Source: Vibrio atlanticus (GTDB lineage Bacteria; Pseudomonadota; Gammaproteobacteria; Enterobacterales; Vibrionaceae). Taken from it: 32,802 nt of DNA. The stretch is from assembly GCF_024347315.1 (NCBI RefSeq), contig NZ_AP025462.1, positions 1 to 32,802 on the forward strand, written 5' to 3'. Position 1 is the stretch's first letter; every line of letters begins with the position of its first letter. This document shows positions 15,097-23,934 of the stretch, piece by piece. The notes beneath the pieces are model-generated. The model was not told the origin of the DNA, did no database searches, and saw only the letters and a program-made list of their open reading frames with translations. A program made the position numbers and the translations under genes.

Positions 15097-16309
15097 TTTG
15101 TTGGAAGCAAAAGAGATCTCAGAGCTCTGTACCGTGGTCGACTGCGAGCACAAAACCGCTCCTTATGTTGGAAGTTCAAACTACCTAGTTGTACGAACTA
15201 GCAATGTTCGCAATGGGCAGCTACTAATGGAGGATATGAAGTTCACGACTTCTGAAGGTTACAAAGAGTGGACTCAGCGAGCTGTCCCCGAATATGGAGA
15301 TGTACTATTTACTCGAGAAGCTCCTGCTGGTGAAAGCTGTTTAGTACCTTACAATACAAAAGTTTGCATGGGGCAGCGTATGGTAATGCTCCGTCCAATG
15401 AAAGAAAAAACAGACCCTGTATTTCTATCTCTAATTCTAAATACTGAAAGAACTAAAGCTGATATTTCTAGACTATCAATCGGCTCTACAGTCTCACGAA
15501 TTAACATTGCAGACATAAAAAAACTAAAGGTATCTTCTCCACCGCTCCCGGAGCAACAAAAAATTGCAAAAATCCTTTCAACTTGGGATAAAGCAATCAC
15601 GACCACAGAGAAGTTGATTGCAAACAGCAAGCAACAGAAAAAAGCGCTGATGCAGCAGTTGTTGACGGGTAAGAAGCGTTTGGTTAACCCAGAAACAGGG
15701 AAAGAGTTTGAGGGGGAGTGGAATCGATATTCTCTCTCAGATTTAGTCGATATAGATCGCAAGTCTTTAGGTAAAAAGACTCACGAAGATTTTGAATTTA
15801 AATATATATCACTTTCCGATGTAGCCGGTGGTGTCATATCGAAAGATTTGGAAAACGTTGTATTCTCTAATGCTCCGTCAAGGGCTCGGCGTATTTTGCA
15901 AGATGGTGATATTTTATTATCTACTGTTCGACCTAACTTAAAGGGCTTTGCTAAAGTAACACGTAGTTATTCTGAATGTATCGCATCAACTGGTTTTTCT
16001 GTTCTTACATCAAAGAAACAAGTTAGCGCTGATTATGTTTACCAATATATTTTTGGTGCTCATATCACAGGGCAGATTGATAGTTTAGTTGTAGGCTCTA
16101 ACTACCCGGCAATCAACTCCTCTGATGTTGGAGGATTAAAGGTTTATTGCCCTACATATAACGAACAACAAAAAATCGCCTCGGTCTTAACCGCGGCAGA
16201 CAAGGAAATCGAATTGCTTGAAGAAAAACTCGCTCACTTAAAGCAAGAAAAGAAAGCGCTAATGCAGCAGCTACTAACCGGCAAGCGCCGCGTAAAAATC
16301 GCCGCTTAA
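15086..16309 (+). CDS. hsdS: Type I restriction-modification specificity subunit HsdS
   Basis: The protein has 407 aa with the full two-TRD layout: TRD1 about 1-155, a first coiled-coil spacer ending KKALMQQLLTGK (about 188-199), TRD2 about 215-360, and a second conserved coiled coil ending with the same KKALMQQLLTGK. Both halves carry the PEQQKIA/NEQQKIA helix start. The repeated segment could allow TRD exchange by recombination. The two TRDs differ, so the target is expected to be bipartite and asymmetric. Confidence 0.96.
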   Translation: MPYSLLEAKEISELCTVVDCEHKTAPYVGSSNYLVVRTSNVRNGQLLMEDMKFTTSEGYKEWTQRAVPEYGDVLFTREAPAGESCLVPYNTKVCMGQRMVMLRPMKEKTDPVFLSLILNTERTKADISRLSIGSTVSRINIADIKKLKVSSPPLPEQQKIAKILSTWDKAITTTEKLIANSKQQKKALMQQLLTGKKRLVNPETGKEFEGEWNRYSLSDLVDIDRKSLGKKTHEDFEFKYISLSDVAGGVISKDLENVVFSNAPSRARRILQDGDILLSTVRPNLKGFAKVTRSYSECIASTGFSVLTSKKQVSADYVYQYIFGAHITGQIDSLVVGSNYPAINSSDVGGLKVYCPTYNEQQKIASVLTAADKEIELLEEKLAHLKQEKKALMQQLLTGKRRVKIAA

Positions 16310-16374
16310 TTGTTCCCATGGCTCTTACTATAGTAAGGGCCTGTTTCTTGGATTTAGCCTGACCAGAGGACAAT

Positions 16375-19300
16375 ATGGAAAGTCGTACCCTACCAAAAAC
16401 CACAGAAGAAATTACAGCCAAACTGCCTGCGTTAGAGCTGATCAGTAAGCTCGGTTATACCTTTATCCCACCGGTGCAATGCACAGCCCTTCGCGGATCT
16501 ACCTCTCAAGTGGTGTTGGTACCAAAGCTGCAAACCTACCTTGAATCGGTGACGTATCTGTTCAAAGGGAAGACTCGCAAGCTACAGCCAGAAACCATTC
16601 GCTCTATTATCAGTCAAGTGACAATCAGCACCTTAACCGAAGGTTTAGTTAGCACTAATGAAAATCTGTTCAACTTGTATGCTTACGGTATTACCGTGAC
16701 TGAAAAACACAGTGAGGGTAAAGCGACAAAAACCATTCCGCTAGTTAATTGGAAGGAATGGTATAAAAACGAGCTTCACTTCACAGAAGAAATGAACATT
16801 GAAAACAGCCGTGGAACCGGATCTCGACAGCCTGATATTGTCTGTTTTGTCAATGGATTGCCTTGGGTAGTAATCGAAGCGAAAAGGCCGGCTGCAAAAA
16901 AGGTCAACAAGCCTACATTGGACGAAGGGATCAGACAAAACATTCGTAACCAAGGAACGAATGAGATCCCACACCTGTTTATTCATAGCCAATTGTTACT
17001 GTCGATTGATGGTTACGATGCTCGCTATGGTTCCTGTGGTACCTCAAAGAAATTCTGGTCCCGCTGGCGAGAAGAGCAGCCGAAAGAGAATGAAGAGCAG
17101 AACGCACCAGAGTTTATTTTCACTCCAGAACAATTTAACGAGATTAAAAACCGCCGACTAACCAGCGTTCAAATGGATGCCATTTTTAATCATCGCCCTG
17201 CAGAAAAACGCCAGCAATTCGAACAACAATTGGCAAGCGGTGAGCGTGTAGTGACCGAGCAAGACAAAACACTGATCGGCTTATTGACGCCTAAGCGCTT
17301 GTTGGAATTTGTCCACTTATTTACGGTATTTGATAGCAAGAAGGGTAAAATTGTAGCGCGTTATCAACAATACTTTGGTATCAAACGAATCCTCGAGCAG
17401 GTACAACAAAAAGACGATAAAGGAGCTCGTGAAGGTGGCATTATTTGGCACACCACAGGTTCGGGTAAATCGCTCACCATGGTGCTACTCACCAAAGCCC
17501 TTATTTGGTTAGAAGAGTTGAAACAGTGCCGTATTTTCCTGATTACCGACCGTGTCGATTTAGAAGGCCAGCTCAGCGATACCTTTTTAGATTCTGGCGC
17601 TTATACCGAACTGCAAAAGCGTAATGCTATCGCGACATCAGGCAAGGAACTGGCTAAGAAAATCACCTCAGGTAACGAGCGCATTGTCTTTTCTTTGATT
17701 AATAAGTTTAAGACAGCGGTGGAAAGTAAAAAATGCTTCAACCCAAGTGAGAATATCATTGTTCTAGTTGATGAAGCGCACCGTGGCCATGGCGGCGAAA
17801 ATAGCATTCAAATGATGCAAGCCATGCCAAACGCAGCCTTCATTGGCTTTACGGGTACCCCATTACTTAAGAAGAACGTCACAGAACGTAAGTTTGGTCC
17901 AATCATTCATTCTTACACCATGCAACAGGCAACGAAAGACGAAACCGTATCACCACTTTTGTATGAACAACGCAAACCTGAATTGTGCATAGAATCCGAC
18001 GCTATTGATCAATGGTTTGCTCGCTTTACAGAGCAGCTTTCAACTAAGCAAAAAAGCGACCTAAAACGCAAGTTTGCTAAGCGTGGCCAATTGTATGAAA
18101 CAGAAGGCCGCTTAGAACTGATTGCTCACGATATTTCAGACCACTTTGGTAACTTCAAAGTCAAAGGGCTACGTGGCCAGCTTGCCTGTTCATCAAAATC
18201 GATGGCCATTCGCTACAAGAAAGCGCTCGATAAAATCGGCAAAGTGACAAGTGCAGTAGTGATGTCACCTCCTGAAAGATTGGAAGGCGAAGAAGAAGTT
18301 GATCAAGAAAGCAAAGACTTGGTGACGCAATGGTGGGCTGAAAATGTCGGTTCTCAAGATGAAAAAATCTATACAGAGAACATCATTAAGGCGTTCAGTC
18401 GACCTGACGGGCGCGACATACTTATTGTTGTCGACAAACTACTAACTGGTTTTGATGAGCCATTAAACACGGTTCTCTATATTGATAAGAGTTTAAATAA
18501 TCACAACCTTATCCAGGCTGTGGCTCGAGTAAACCGCCTACATGAAGATAAAAAATATGGCTACTTGATCGATTACTACGGTATTTTGGACCGTCTTGAT
18601 GTCACCATTAAGAAGTACCAAGATCTCGCTGAGCAAGTTCAACAAGGTTACAACATCGATGATTTGAAAGATCTCTATCATCATATGGAAACGGAGTACA
18701 AACGCTTACCTTATCTATATCAAGCACTATGGCAAGTATTCGATGACGTAAAGAACAAGCAAGACAACGCCTCTCTACGCAGTTACTTAAGCCCCGATCA
18801 TCATAAGATTGGTGACGAGTTTGTGGACCGTAAACTAAAAGCTAGAGAAGACTTTTATGCCGCCCTCAGTGCATTTGCAAAATGCTTAGGCGTGGCGTTG
18901 CAATCAGCAAGCTTCTTCACAGATGTCACGACAAAAAAACAAACCGAATATAAGGAAACATTAAAGCTGTTCACTGAACTTAGAACCCAAGTTCAACAAG
19001 ATGCGAATGAAATTATTGACTACGATGAGTACGCCGATGAAATCAAAGCCATAATGGATAAGCATGTGGTAGGTAAAAGCATTGACCACAACGATGAACT
19101 CTACAACGTCGGTCAATTAGGCCATGGCTTTTCTATTGAAGAGATGACGCCAGAAAAGGCCAAAACAGAGCAAGCAAAAATACAAAGCCGTGTAGTAAAA
19201 GCCATTGAGCAAGAACTTCAAGATGACCCGTATGCGAAGGCTTACTTCTCTGAGTTACTTAGCCAAGCGTTAGCTGAAGCAGAAGCGATGTTTGACAGCC

Positions 19301-19653
19301 CTGTTAAACAGTACCTGTTATTTGAAGAGTTCGAGCAAAAAGTGAAGAAGCGAGAGATGGACAACATCCCTGAAGAGCTAAAGGGCAACTTTCAAGCTCG
19401 TGCTTATTATGGGTTATTTATCCTTGGAAAAGTCGCTATCTCACAAGAGAAAATGGTGACATTGTCACTTGATATTGACGAAACTATTAAACGTTTATCT
19501 AAACAGTTTTCTATTAATGCCAGCGATCTAAGTAATAACATTGAACTAGAACTGTTACCGATGCTCTTCGAAGTATTTGAAGACATTGAGCCAACCACTC
19601 AATTCATTGCAAAGATTATTGATGTGGTGAAGCAACAAGTTAACAAAATATGA
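16375..19653 (+). CDS. hsdR: Type I restriction enzyme HsdR, nuclease and translocase
   Basis: The protein has 1092 aa, a normal length. The N-terminal PD-(D/E)xK nuclease has D154 and E168-A-K170. The SF2 translocase has Walker A TGSGKS (362-366 region), DEAH at 466-469, FTGTP, TGFDEP and a motif VI-like QAVARVNR. A C-terminal helical region binds the methyltransferase. The ATG is preceded by GACCAGAGGAC. It is 65 bp after hsdS. All catalytic motifs are intact, so the system should be active. Confidence 0.97.
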   Translation: MESRTLPKTTEEITAKLPALELISKLGYTFIPPVQCTALRGSTSQVVLVPKLQTYLESVTYLFKGKTRKLQPETIRSIISQVTISTLTEGLVSTNENLFNLYAYGITVTEKHSEGKATKTIPLVNWKEWYKNELHFTEEMNIENSRGTGSRQPDIVCFVNGLPWVVIEAKRPAAKKVNKPTLDEGIRQNIRNQGTNEIPHLFIHSQLLLSIDGYDARYGSCGTSKKFWSRWREEQPKENEEQNAPEFIFTPEQFNEIKNRRLTSVQMDAIFNHRPAEKRQQFEQQLASGERVVTEQDKTLIGLLTPKRLLEFVHLFTVFDSKKGKIVARYQQYFGIKRILEQVQQKDDKGAREGGIIWHTTGSGKSLTMVLLTKALIWLEELKQCRIFLITDRVDLEGQLSDTFLDSGAYTELQKRNAIATSGKELAKKITSGNERIVFSLINKFKTAVESKKCFNPSENIIVLVDEAHRGHGGENSIQMMQAMPNAAFIGFTGTPLLKKNVTERKFGPIIHSYTMQQATKDETVSPLLYEQRKPELCIESDAIDQWFARFTEQLSTKQKSDLKRKFAKRGQLYETEGRLELIAHDISDHFGNFKVKGLRGQLACSSKSMAIRYKKALDKIGKVTSAVVMSPPERLEGEEEVDQESKDLVTQWWAENVGSQDEKIYTENIIKAFSRPDGRDILIVVDKLLTGFDEPLNTVLYIDKSLNNHNLIQAVARVNRLHEDKKYGYLIDYYGILDRLDVTIKKYQDLAEQVQQGYNIDDLKDLYHHMETEYKRLPYLYQALWQVFDDVKNKQDNASLRSYLSPDHHKIGDEFVDRKLKAREDFYAALSAFAKCLGVALQSASFFTDVTTKKQTEYKETLKLFTELRTQVQQDANEIIDYDEYADEIKAIMDKHVVGKSIDHNDELYNVGQLGHGFSIEEMTPEKAKTEQAKIQSRVVKAIEQELQDDPYAKAYFSELLSQALAEAEAMFDSPVKQYLLFEEFEQKVKKREMDNIPEELKGNFQARAYYGLFILGKVAISQEKMVTLSLDIDETIKRLSKQFSINASDLSNNIELELLPMLFEVFEDIEPTTQFIAKIIDVVKQQVNKI

Positions 19654-20408
19654 CTGATATAAAAGCGAATACCCATGAGCAAGGTGTTTTTTACTATGGT
19701 GAAGAAGTGCTGCGTTACGACGTTATTCGCCGGTCTGTTGATGATCTCAGAAAGGTGGTCATCAAGGTTCATCCTGACGAACGCATTACAGTAACAGCCC
19801 CGGAAAAAGCTTCGAAAGAAGAGATAAAGCGAGCTGTACTGAAACGCGCTCGCTGGATTTGGGATAACTTAGTTGAGTTCCGCCAACAACAAGAGTTTGT
19901 TTCACCCCGTCAGTACGCTGGCGGTGAAACTTATTTTTATCTTGGAAAACGATACCGCCTAAAGCTAATTGAACATGATGAGGTCGTGCCGACGGTTAAG
20001 CTAAAACGAGGACGCTTGGAAGTTAGCTATCAAGGGGATAAAGAGGCAGATTTAATCAAAAAATGGGTGATGGGGTGGTATGAACATCGTGCTTATATTA
20101 TTTTCCACCAACGTTTAGCTGAATTGTTGCCCCTCACTAGTTGGGTAACTGGCTTGCCAAATTTGACTATCATGCCAATGACAAGGCAATGGGGTAGCTG
20201 TTCTACAACTGGTCGTATTTTACTTAATCCACATTTAGTAAAAGCACCTAAAGAGTGCATCGATTACGTCATCTTGCATGAACTTTGTCATATTGCAGAG
20301 CACAATCACAGTGACCGGTTCTGGCGACTATTAACCACTGTAATGCCCGATTGGAAAGTTAACAAAGCCAAACTAGATGAGATGGCTGAGCTGTATTTGA
20401 ATGTATGA
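19650..20408 (+). CDS. YgjP/SprT-like metallopeptidase (DUF45) of the RM operon
   Basis: The protein has 252 aa and overlaps hsdR by ATGA. The zinc motif HELCH is at 210-214, with a later EHNHSDRFW supplying a third ligand. RQWGSCS precedes it, a hallmark of the YgjP/DUF45 (M48-like) family. Genes of this family often follow type I restriction genes; their role there is unproven. It may process or control HsdR, but that is speculation. Confidence 0.9.
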   Translation: MTDIKANTHEQGVFYYGEEVLRYDVIRRSVDDLRKVVIKVHPDERITVTAPEKASKEEIKRAVLKRARWIWDNLVEFRQQQEFVSPRQYAGGETYFYLGKRYRLKLIEHDEVVPTVKLKRGRLEVSYQGDKEADLIKKWVMGWYEHRAYIIFHQRLAELLPLTSWVTGLPNLTIMPMTRQWGSCSTTGRILLNPHLVKAPKECIDYVILHELCHIAEHNHSDRFWRLLTTVMPDWKVNKAKLDEMAELYLNV

Positions 20409-20484
20409 CCTTTATGAAAGCAGAGTAAATCAGTGCTCATATCTGAAACAATATTTTGCTCATCTATCCTCTTATATATTGAAT

Positions 20485-20510
20485 AATCAGCCCAACTTAA
20501 TGGGCTGATT
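20485..20510. terminator. Bidirectional terminator
   Basis: AATCAGCCCA (20485-20494) and TGGGCTGATT (20501-20510) form a perfect 10-bp stem with a 6-nt loop between the RM operon and the convergent four-gene operon. Confidence 0.85.
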
Positions 20511-20513
20511 TCA

Positions 20514-21578
20514 CTACACCACCATCAAACCATGTTCTGGTAGCAACTCTCTTAAAACATACCAACGATGGTAAGACGCTGCCTGATAGTAGCGATAAAT
20601 AGGATGGACCATTGCCTCTTCACTATTGCCAGTTTCTAATGCTTCAAAACCTTCATTCCAGTCGCGATATTCAGGAATATCTTCCGAAAAATTAAACAGA
20701 TCGCCAGACTGGGCTTCACCTTGCCATTTGAGCGATCTCTCATCACCTTTTGCTTGGTAATTCAAAATAGCTTGTAGTTTCGGTGCTAATTGATCCCAAT
20801 CTTGTCGCTGTGCGAGGTCTGCATGCTCTGAGCAAGTATCTGCCACACTGCTTAATATCGTATGAAGGCTCTGGCAATACTCCAAAAACGTTTCCGGGTT
20901 ATTCCTCCATCCAGAATTTTCTCCGCTTTCATAATCAAAACTCCACGTTAAATACGGTCTATCCGGGAATGTTACCACTCCCCCATGACCCAAAGCGCCA
21001 GATAAATCTTGCGCTAACTGAGATTTAATATTGCGAACAAACGGGTTAAAGCGAGCAAAAAAATTATCTTTCTTACCGACAATATAGGCATGCATGTCAT
21101 CATTTAGATCTTTGAAATCAAACGAATCACTATCTACTCTATTTCTTCTTGAGCTAACGCCAGAGAACCCATAATGAGCAAAAGTATCAGCGTAAACATG
21201 CGCCATTACTCCGAGTAATTCCAAAAAATAAGGCTTGGTTGATTGTGCTAAGTGGTTGTCACACATTTGACGAGCAACTGCGCTATTTTTTCGACACATC
21301 AGACGTTCAGTAAATGAATCACCTTCATTACCAGGCAAGAAATGAAAAGGAACCCAAACTTGTCTTTGAGCATCAGGATCAATATTGCTGACATCTGCGG
21401 TGTGGTGAGCTGTTGCCTCAACCTGACAGCTAGAGGCGTCCTCCAAACTAATATCATTTTGCTTAGCATTATCATCCACAAATTGCGCTGAAGTTGCGAT
21501 GATTCGCGAAGCTTCTCGAGAGAGTCCAGCCGTGCGAGCTAGACAATAAGTACCATAGTAATGCATATCAATTTGCAT
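20514..21578 (-). CDS. DUF6765-like protein with H-x3-D-x3-H motif
   Basis: The protein has 354 aa and starts MQIDMHYYGTYCLARTAG followed by SAQFVDDN, the hallmark opening of DUF6765. In the middle, GVMAHVYADTFAHYGF (124-138) gives H127, D131 and H135, the spacing seen in zinc-dependent phospholipase C-like folds. Trp/Tyr-rich segments near the end may be structural. It is the last gene of a four-gene operon with a lipoprotein and a polytopic membrane protein. A membrane- or lipid-directed hydrolase is a reasonable guess. No signal peptide is visible, so it starts out cytoplasmic. Confidence 0.75.
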   Translation of the reverse strand: MQIDMHYYGTYCLARTAGLSREASRIIATSAQFVDDNAKQNDISLEDASSCQVEATAHHTADVSNIDPDAQRQVWVPFHFLPGNEGDSFTERLMCRKNSAVARQMCDNHLAQSTKPYFLELLGVMAHVYADTFAHYGFSGVSSRRNRVDSDSFDFKDLNDDMHAYIVGKKDNFFARFNPFVRNIKSQLAQDLSGALGHGGVVTFPDRPYLTWSFDYESGENSGWRNNPETFLEYCQSLHTILSSVADTCSEHADLAQRQDWDQLAPKLQAILNYQAKGDERSLKWQGEAQSGDLFNFSEDIPEYRDWNEGFEALETGNSEEAMVHPIYRYYQAASYHRWYVLRELLPEHGLMVV

Positions 21579-21586
21579 AAATCCCC

Positions 21587-21856
21587 CTAGCTCACTGCCT
21601 TAATAATATCTTGTGTTAACTCCCAAGCACCTTCACCTAAATAGCGAATATTGCTCTCTAACTCGGCAACGCTTAGGTTACGATCAGATGCCACTTGTAT
21701 CACGTCCATTAAGGCTTGGTACTTCTCATGATCTTTGATCGCAGGGCTAAGACTCTCTAAATCAAATCGAGTATCGAGTAATAACTGCATTTCTCGCGCT
21801 GCGTTTTTACTATTAGCAACAGCGACTGATTTTTTAATTCGGTTTCTCATGCTCAT
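21587..21856 (-). CDS. Small helical protein of the four-gene operon
   Basis: The protein has 89 aa, with a basic N-terminus and otherwise predicted helical. It has no known domain, no membrane segment and no signal peptide. The start overlaps the lipoprotein stop by 4 bp and it ends 8 bp before the DUF6765-like start. This tight coupling suggests stoichiometric production. It could be an adaptor or an inhibitor. Confidence 0.7.
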   Translation of the reverse strand: MSMRNRIKKSVAVANSKNAAREMQLLLDTRFDLESLSPAIKDHEKYQALMDVIQVASDRNLSVAELESNIRYLGEGAWELTQDIIKAVS

Positions 21857-22518
21857 TGGGTTTTCTCCAGATAAGGTTGTGCTTTACTGTCGAGTTCACG
21901 AACCTTATCTAAGCCTTGTTCAGCCTGATCCGATAACTCACTAAGTTGTTGATTAATTTTATTTCTAAGTTGCTCCAAATCAACGCTCTCCAGCAATTGA
22001 TTCTGTACATCTTGAACTTCACGAATGCTATTAAGATGGGCAGTAATGGTTTGATTACCTTGTTTCATGAGGCCAAAACTTTGCTGAATATCCGCAATCA
22101 TCGTCGACTCTGCTTTTTCTAATGGAGTAATAAGCTCTCGACGTTTCACCTCTATCTCATCTGTTGCCACAAGAGCCCAGTCCTTAATACTGTTTAGCTG
22201 AGCGATTCTGTCTGGTTTATCGACTGACACAAAATCTTCAACCTGGTCATCATAGACCACTTTCCCTTGAGCCATTTCAATTAACATGCCTTCTTGAATC
22301 CAGTCTTCTAATAAGTCGGGAACCCATTCGTTATACAGGTAATCTTCTCGCTGCTTTTTGAGCACAGCAATATGCTGACGAACTAGATCGGTGTATGCAT
22401 GCTCTATGTGGGTCATGTCTTGATTGATTTTGTATGAAAGTTCAACGACTTCTTTTGGAACCGTTGAGGCACAGGCTGAAAGCAGCAGCGATAGGCCGAT
22501 TAAACATAACTTCTTCAT
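21853..22518 (-). CDS. Lipoprotein with long coiled coil
   Basis: The protein has 221 aa. A lipoprotein signal peptide ends in the lipobox LLSAC (Cys16). The rest is charged and helical, with heptad-like stretches at about 25-60 and 130-215 (leucine and glutamine-rich). It should be anchored in the outer or inner membrane facing the periplasm. It overlaps the upstream membrane protein gene by 4 bp. Confidence 0.8.
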   Translation of the reverse strand: MKKLCLIGLSLLLSACASTVPKEVVELSYKINQDMTHIEHAYTDLVRQHIAVLKKQREDYLYNEWVPDLLEDWIQEGMLIEMAQGKVVYDDQVEDFVSVDKPDRIAQLNSIKDWALVATDEIEVKRRELITPLEKAESTMIADIQQSFGLMKQGNQTITAHLNSIREVQDVQNQLLESVDLEQLRNKINQQLSELSDQAEQGLDKVRELDSKAQPYLEKTQ

Positions 22519-23282
22519 ATTAACTCTCCTAATAGGGCGATAATGTGCCCATTAGCCGCATCAATATGAAGCAGGTAGAAGGGCATCGCTACACCTATAC
22601 TTAGCACAAACAGTAGCTTCGCATTGTGTACAAATCCACGATTTAGAAGAGTGGTTCTAATCATCTGAGCCGACAATATCGAGAAAAGTAAGCTTCCGGC
22701 TTGCATTATGGCTGTTTTAATTACAGAAAATGGCAATTCGCCGAGACGGAACGCTTCAATATAGGCTTTAAAACCTTGCCCTCTTAAACCCTTAACAACG
22801 GAAACGTAATAAGGATTGATGGGCGATTGGTACACAAGGAAGATAATATAAAAGAGGGCGCTGTAACCGATGAGCTTTATCAATTTCACTTGACTACTTT
22901 CACGATAAACCAAGGTAAAGGCGAGATTAAATAAAAGGAATAGCAAACAAAGGCCTATGGCCCAATCACTGTAGCGAATGTAGATAAATGCGGTGATGAA
23001 GCCAATAACAGTGAAGAATACGAGCTCACCATCCCCCTCAGATCTAGGTAGTTGTCCACCGCTGTAGTGATGATTGTTATTGGTAACCTGATTACCTTTG
23101 CCAATCTGGACGTTACTCCATTCATTAGCAGTGATATCACCATTACCGATCACATTTAGGTTGTTACAAGAGTCAGACTCGTCATCATCAGAGTCCTTAT
23201 TTAAAAATTTTGTCCAAAAGATACCGGCTATAGGGCCTATGACCAAAGCCAGAACCAGTGGATTAGTTAAAAAACCCAACAT
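22515..23282 (-). CDS. Polytopic membrane protein with Asn/Gly-rich motif
   Basis: The protein has 255 aa. A first hydrophobic helix (8-26) precedes an acidic stretch (DSDDDESD). An Asn/Gly-rich segment follows (about 41-75: NVIGNGDI, NVQIGKGNQV, TNNNHHYSGG). Five further hydrophobic segments lie at about 87-103, 107-125, 134-151, 190-207 and 222-241. Short xxGxxNxV-type repeats like this segment occur in diverse bacterial conflict-related proteins, but I cannot assign a family. First gene of the operon; AAAGGT precedes the ATG. Confidence 0.75.
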   Translation of the reverse strand: MLGFLTNPLVLALVIGPIAGIFWTKFLNKDSDDDESDSCNNLNVIGNGDITANEWSNVQIGKGNQVTNNNHHYSGGQLPRSEGDGELVFFTVIGFITAFIYIRYSDWAIGLCLLFLLFNLAFTLVYRESSQVKLIKLIGYSALFYIIFLVYQSPINPYYVSVVKGLRGQGFKAYIEAFRLGELPFSVIKTAIMQAGSLLFSILSAQMIRTTLLNRGFVHNAKLLFVLSIGVAMPFYLLHIDAANGHIIALLGELI

Positions 23283-23331
23283 CGTAGTTTACCTTTCTAT
23301 AAGGCGAGCGAGGCCCGCCTGAAAATTCAAG

Positions 23332-23433
23332 TTATTGCGGTAGAGAGCGTTTATGTTTGCAAACGTATTCAAGTCGGCCCAATCGGCGACGGACATACGA
23401 ACAAACATCAACAAGTTTTGGTCGAATACTCAT
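23332..23433 (-). CDS. Very small basic protein (33 aa)
   Basis: It begins MSIRPKLVDVCSYVRRRLGR and ends with a basic tail. The start at 23433 is chosen because GGAGG is placed 9 nt upstream. The longer frame to 23541 lacks such a site. It is rich in Arg/Lys and has two Cys (residues 11 and 26). I believe similar short SxRPKLVxVxSYxR proteins occur on other gammaproteobacterial elements, but cannot verify it here. Confidence 0.55.
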   Translation of the reverse strand: MSIRPKLVDVCSYVRRRLGRLEYVCKHKRSLPQ

Positions 23434-23608
23434 GTGAGATTCCTCCATCTTATTTAATAAAGAGGGAACCCTAAGATTGAAGTGAACACTGTAGAAAGGT
23501 AATATCGCAATTCTCACCGAGCGATTTGGTTTCAACAGCAAACCTGGACCTCTTGTGTTGAGTCTTGTAATCGATCACGTCAATGACGACTACAGTTCAC
23601 TTCACGTT

Positions 23609-23647
23609 AAAAAGGCGCTTTTAGTACTTTACTGAAAGTGCCTTTTT
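23609..23647 (-). terminator. Terminator of the 56-aa gene
   Basis: AAAAAGGCGCTTT (23609-23621) pairs with AAAGTGCCTTTTT (23635-23647) with one mismatch. Reading the minus strand, a TTTTT run follows the stem. The stop codon of the 56-aa gene (23648-23646) lies at the foot of the stem. Confidence 0.8.
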
Positions 23648-23816
23648 ATTTTTCTTTTCGAACACCTTTAAAGGGTGCCCCGTCTTGCTTCACATTCATA
23701 AAACGCCCTGTATTCGTGTCGCGTTTAACCCAATGCCCAGAAGGCGTTTGAGTCTGTGAACGTTCGCAAACCATCCCATGACGACGGTTGTCACCTGTCT
23801 TTCTGTTAGTTGCCAT
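23646..23816 (-). CDS. Small conserved-looking protein (56 aa)
   Basis: The start is at the ATG 23816, with a TTAGGGGG Shine-Dalgarno. Recognisable pieces are MATNRKTGDNRRHG, SGHWVKRDTNTGRFM and GAPFKGVRKEK. The pattern of a basic start, W-KRDTxTGRFM and a PFKGVRKE end is one I recall from small uncharacterised plasmid and phage proteins. Function unknown. It is followed directly by its own terminator, so it is a single-gene unit. Confidence 0.7.
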   Translation of the reverse strand: MATNRKTGDNRRHGMVCERSQTQTPSGHWVKRDTNTGRFMNVKQDGAPFKGVRKEK

Positions 23817-23859
23817 AAGGCCCCCTAAATCTGATTTAATTAATCTGTTTAAGCTGAAA

Positions 23860-23893
23860 TAAAAAAGAATCCTCTCAACTACAAGAGGATTCT
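23860..23893 (-). terminator. Terminator of the STAS/GHKL operon
   Basis: AGAATCCTCT (23866-23875) and AGAGGATTCT (23884-23893) form a perfect 10-bp stem. On the minus strand it is followed by TTTTTT. Confidence 0.85.
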
Positions 23894-23900
23894 AATCTTA

Positions 23901-23934
23901 AAATCTGATTAACACAAGCTGTTTAATCAGATTT
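23901..23934. repeat. 12-bp perfect inverted repeat over the STAS gene stop, with related copies
   Basis: AAATCTGATTAA (23901-23912) and TTAATCAGATTT (23923-23934) are exact inverses with a 10-bp spacer. The stop codon of the STAS-like gene lies in the right arm. Related words AAATCTGATTTAA and TTAATCTGTTTAA occur at 23827-23853, beyond the terminator and just upstream of the 56-aa gene. They may be operators for a helix-turn-helix protein. Confidence 0.65.
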
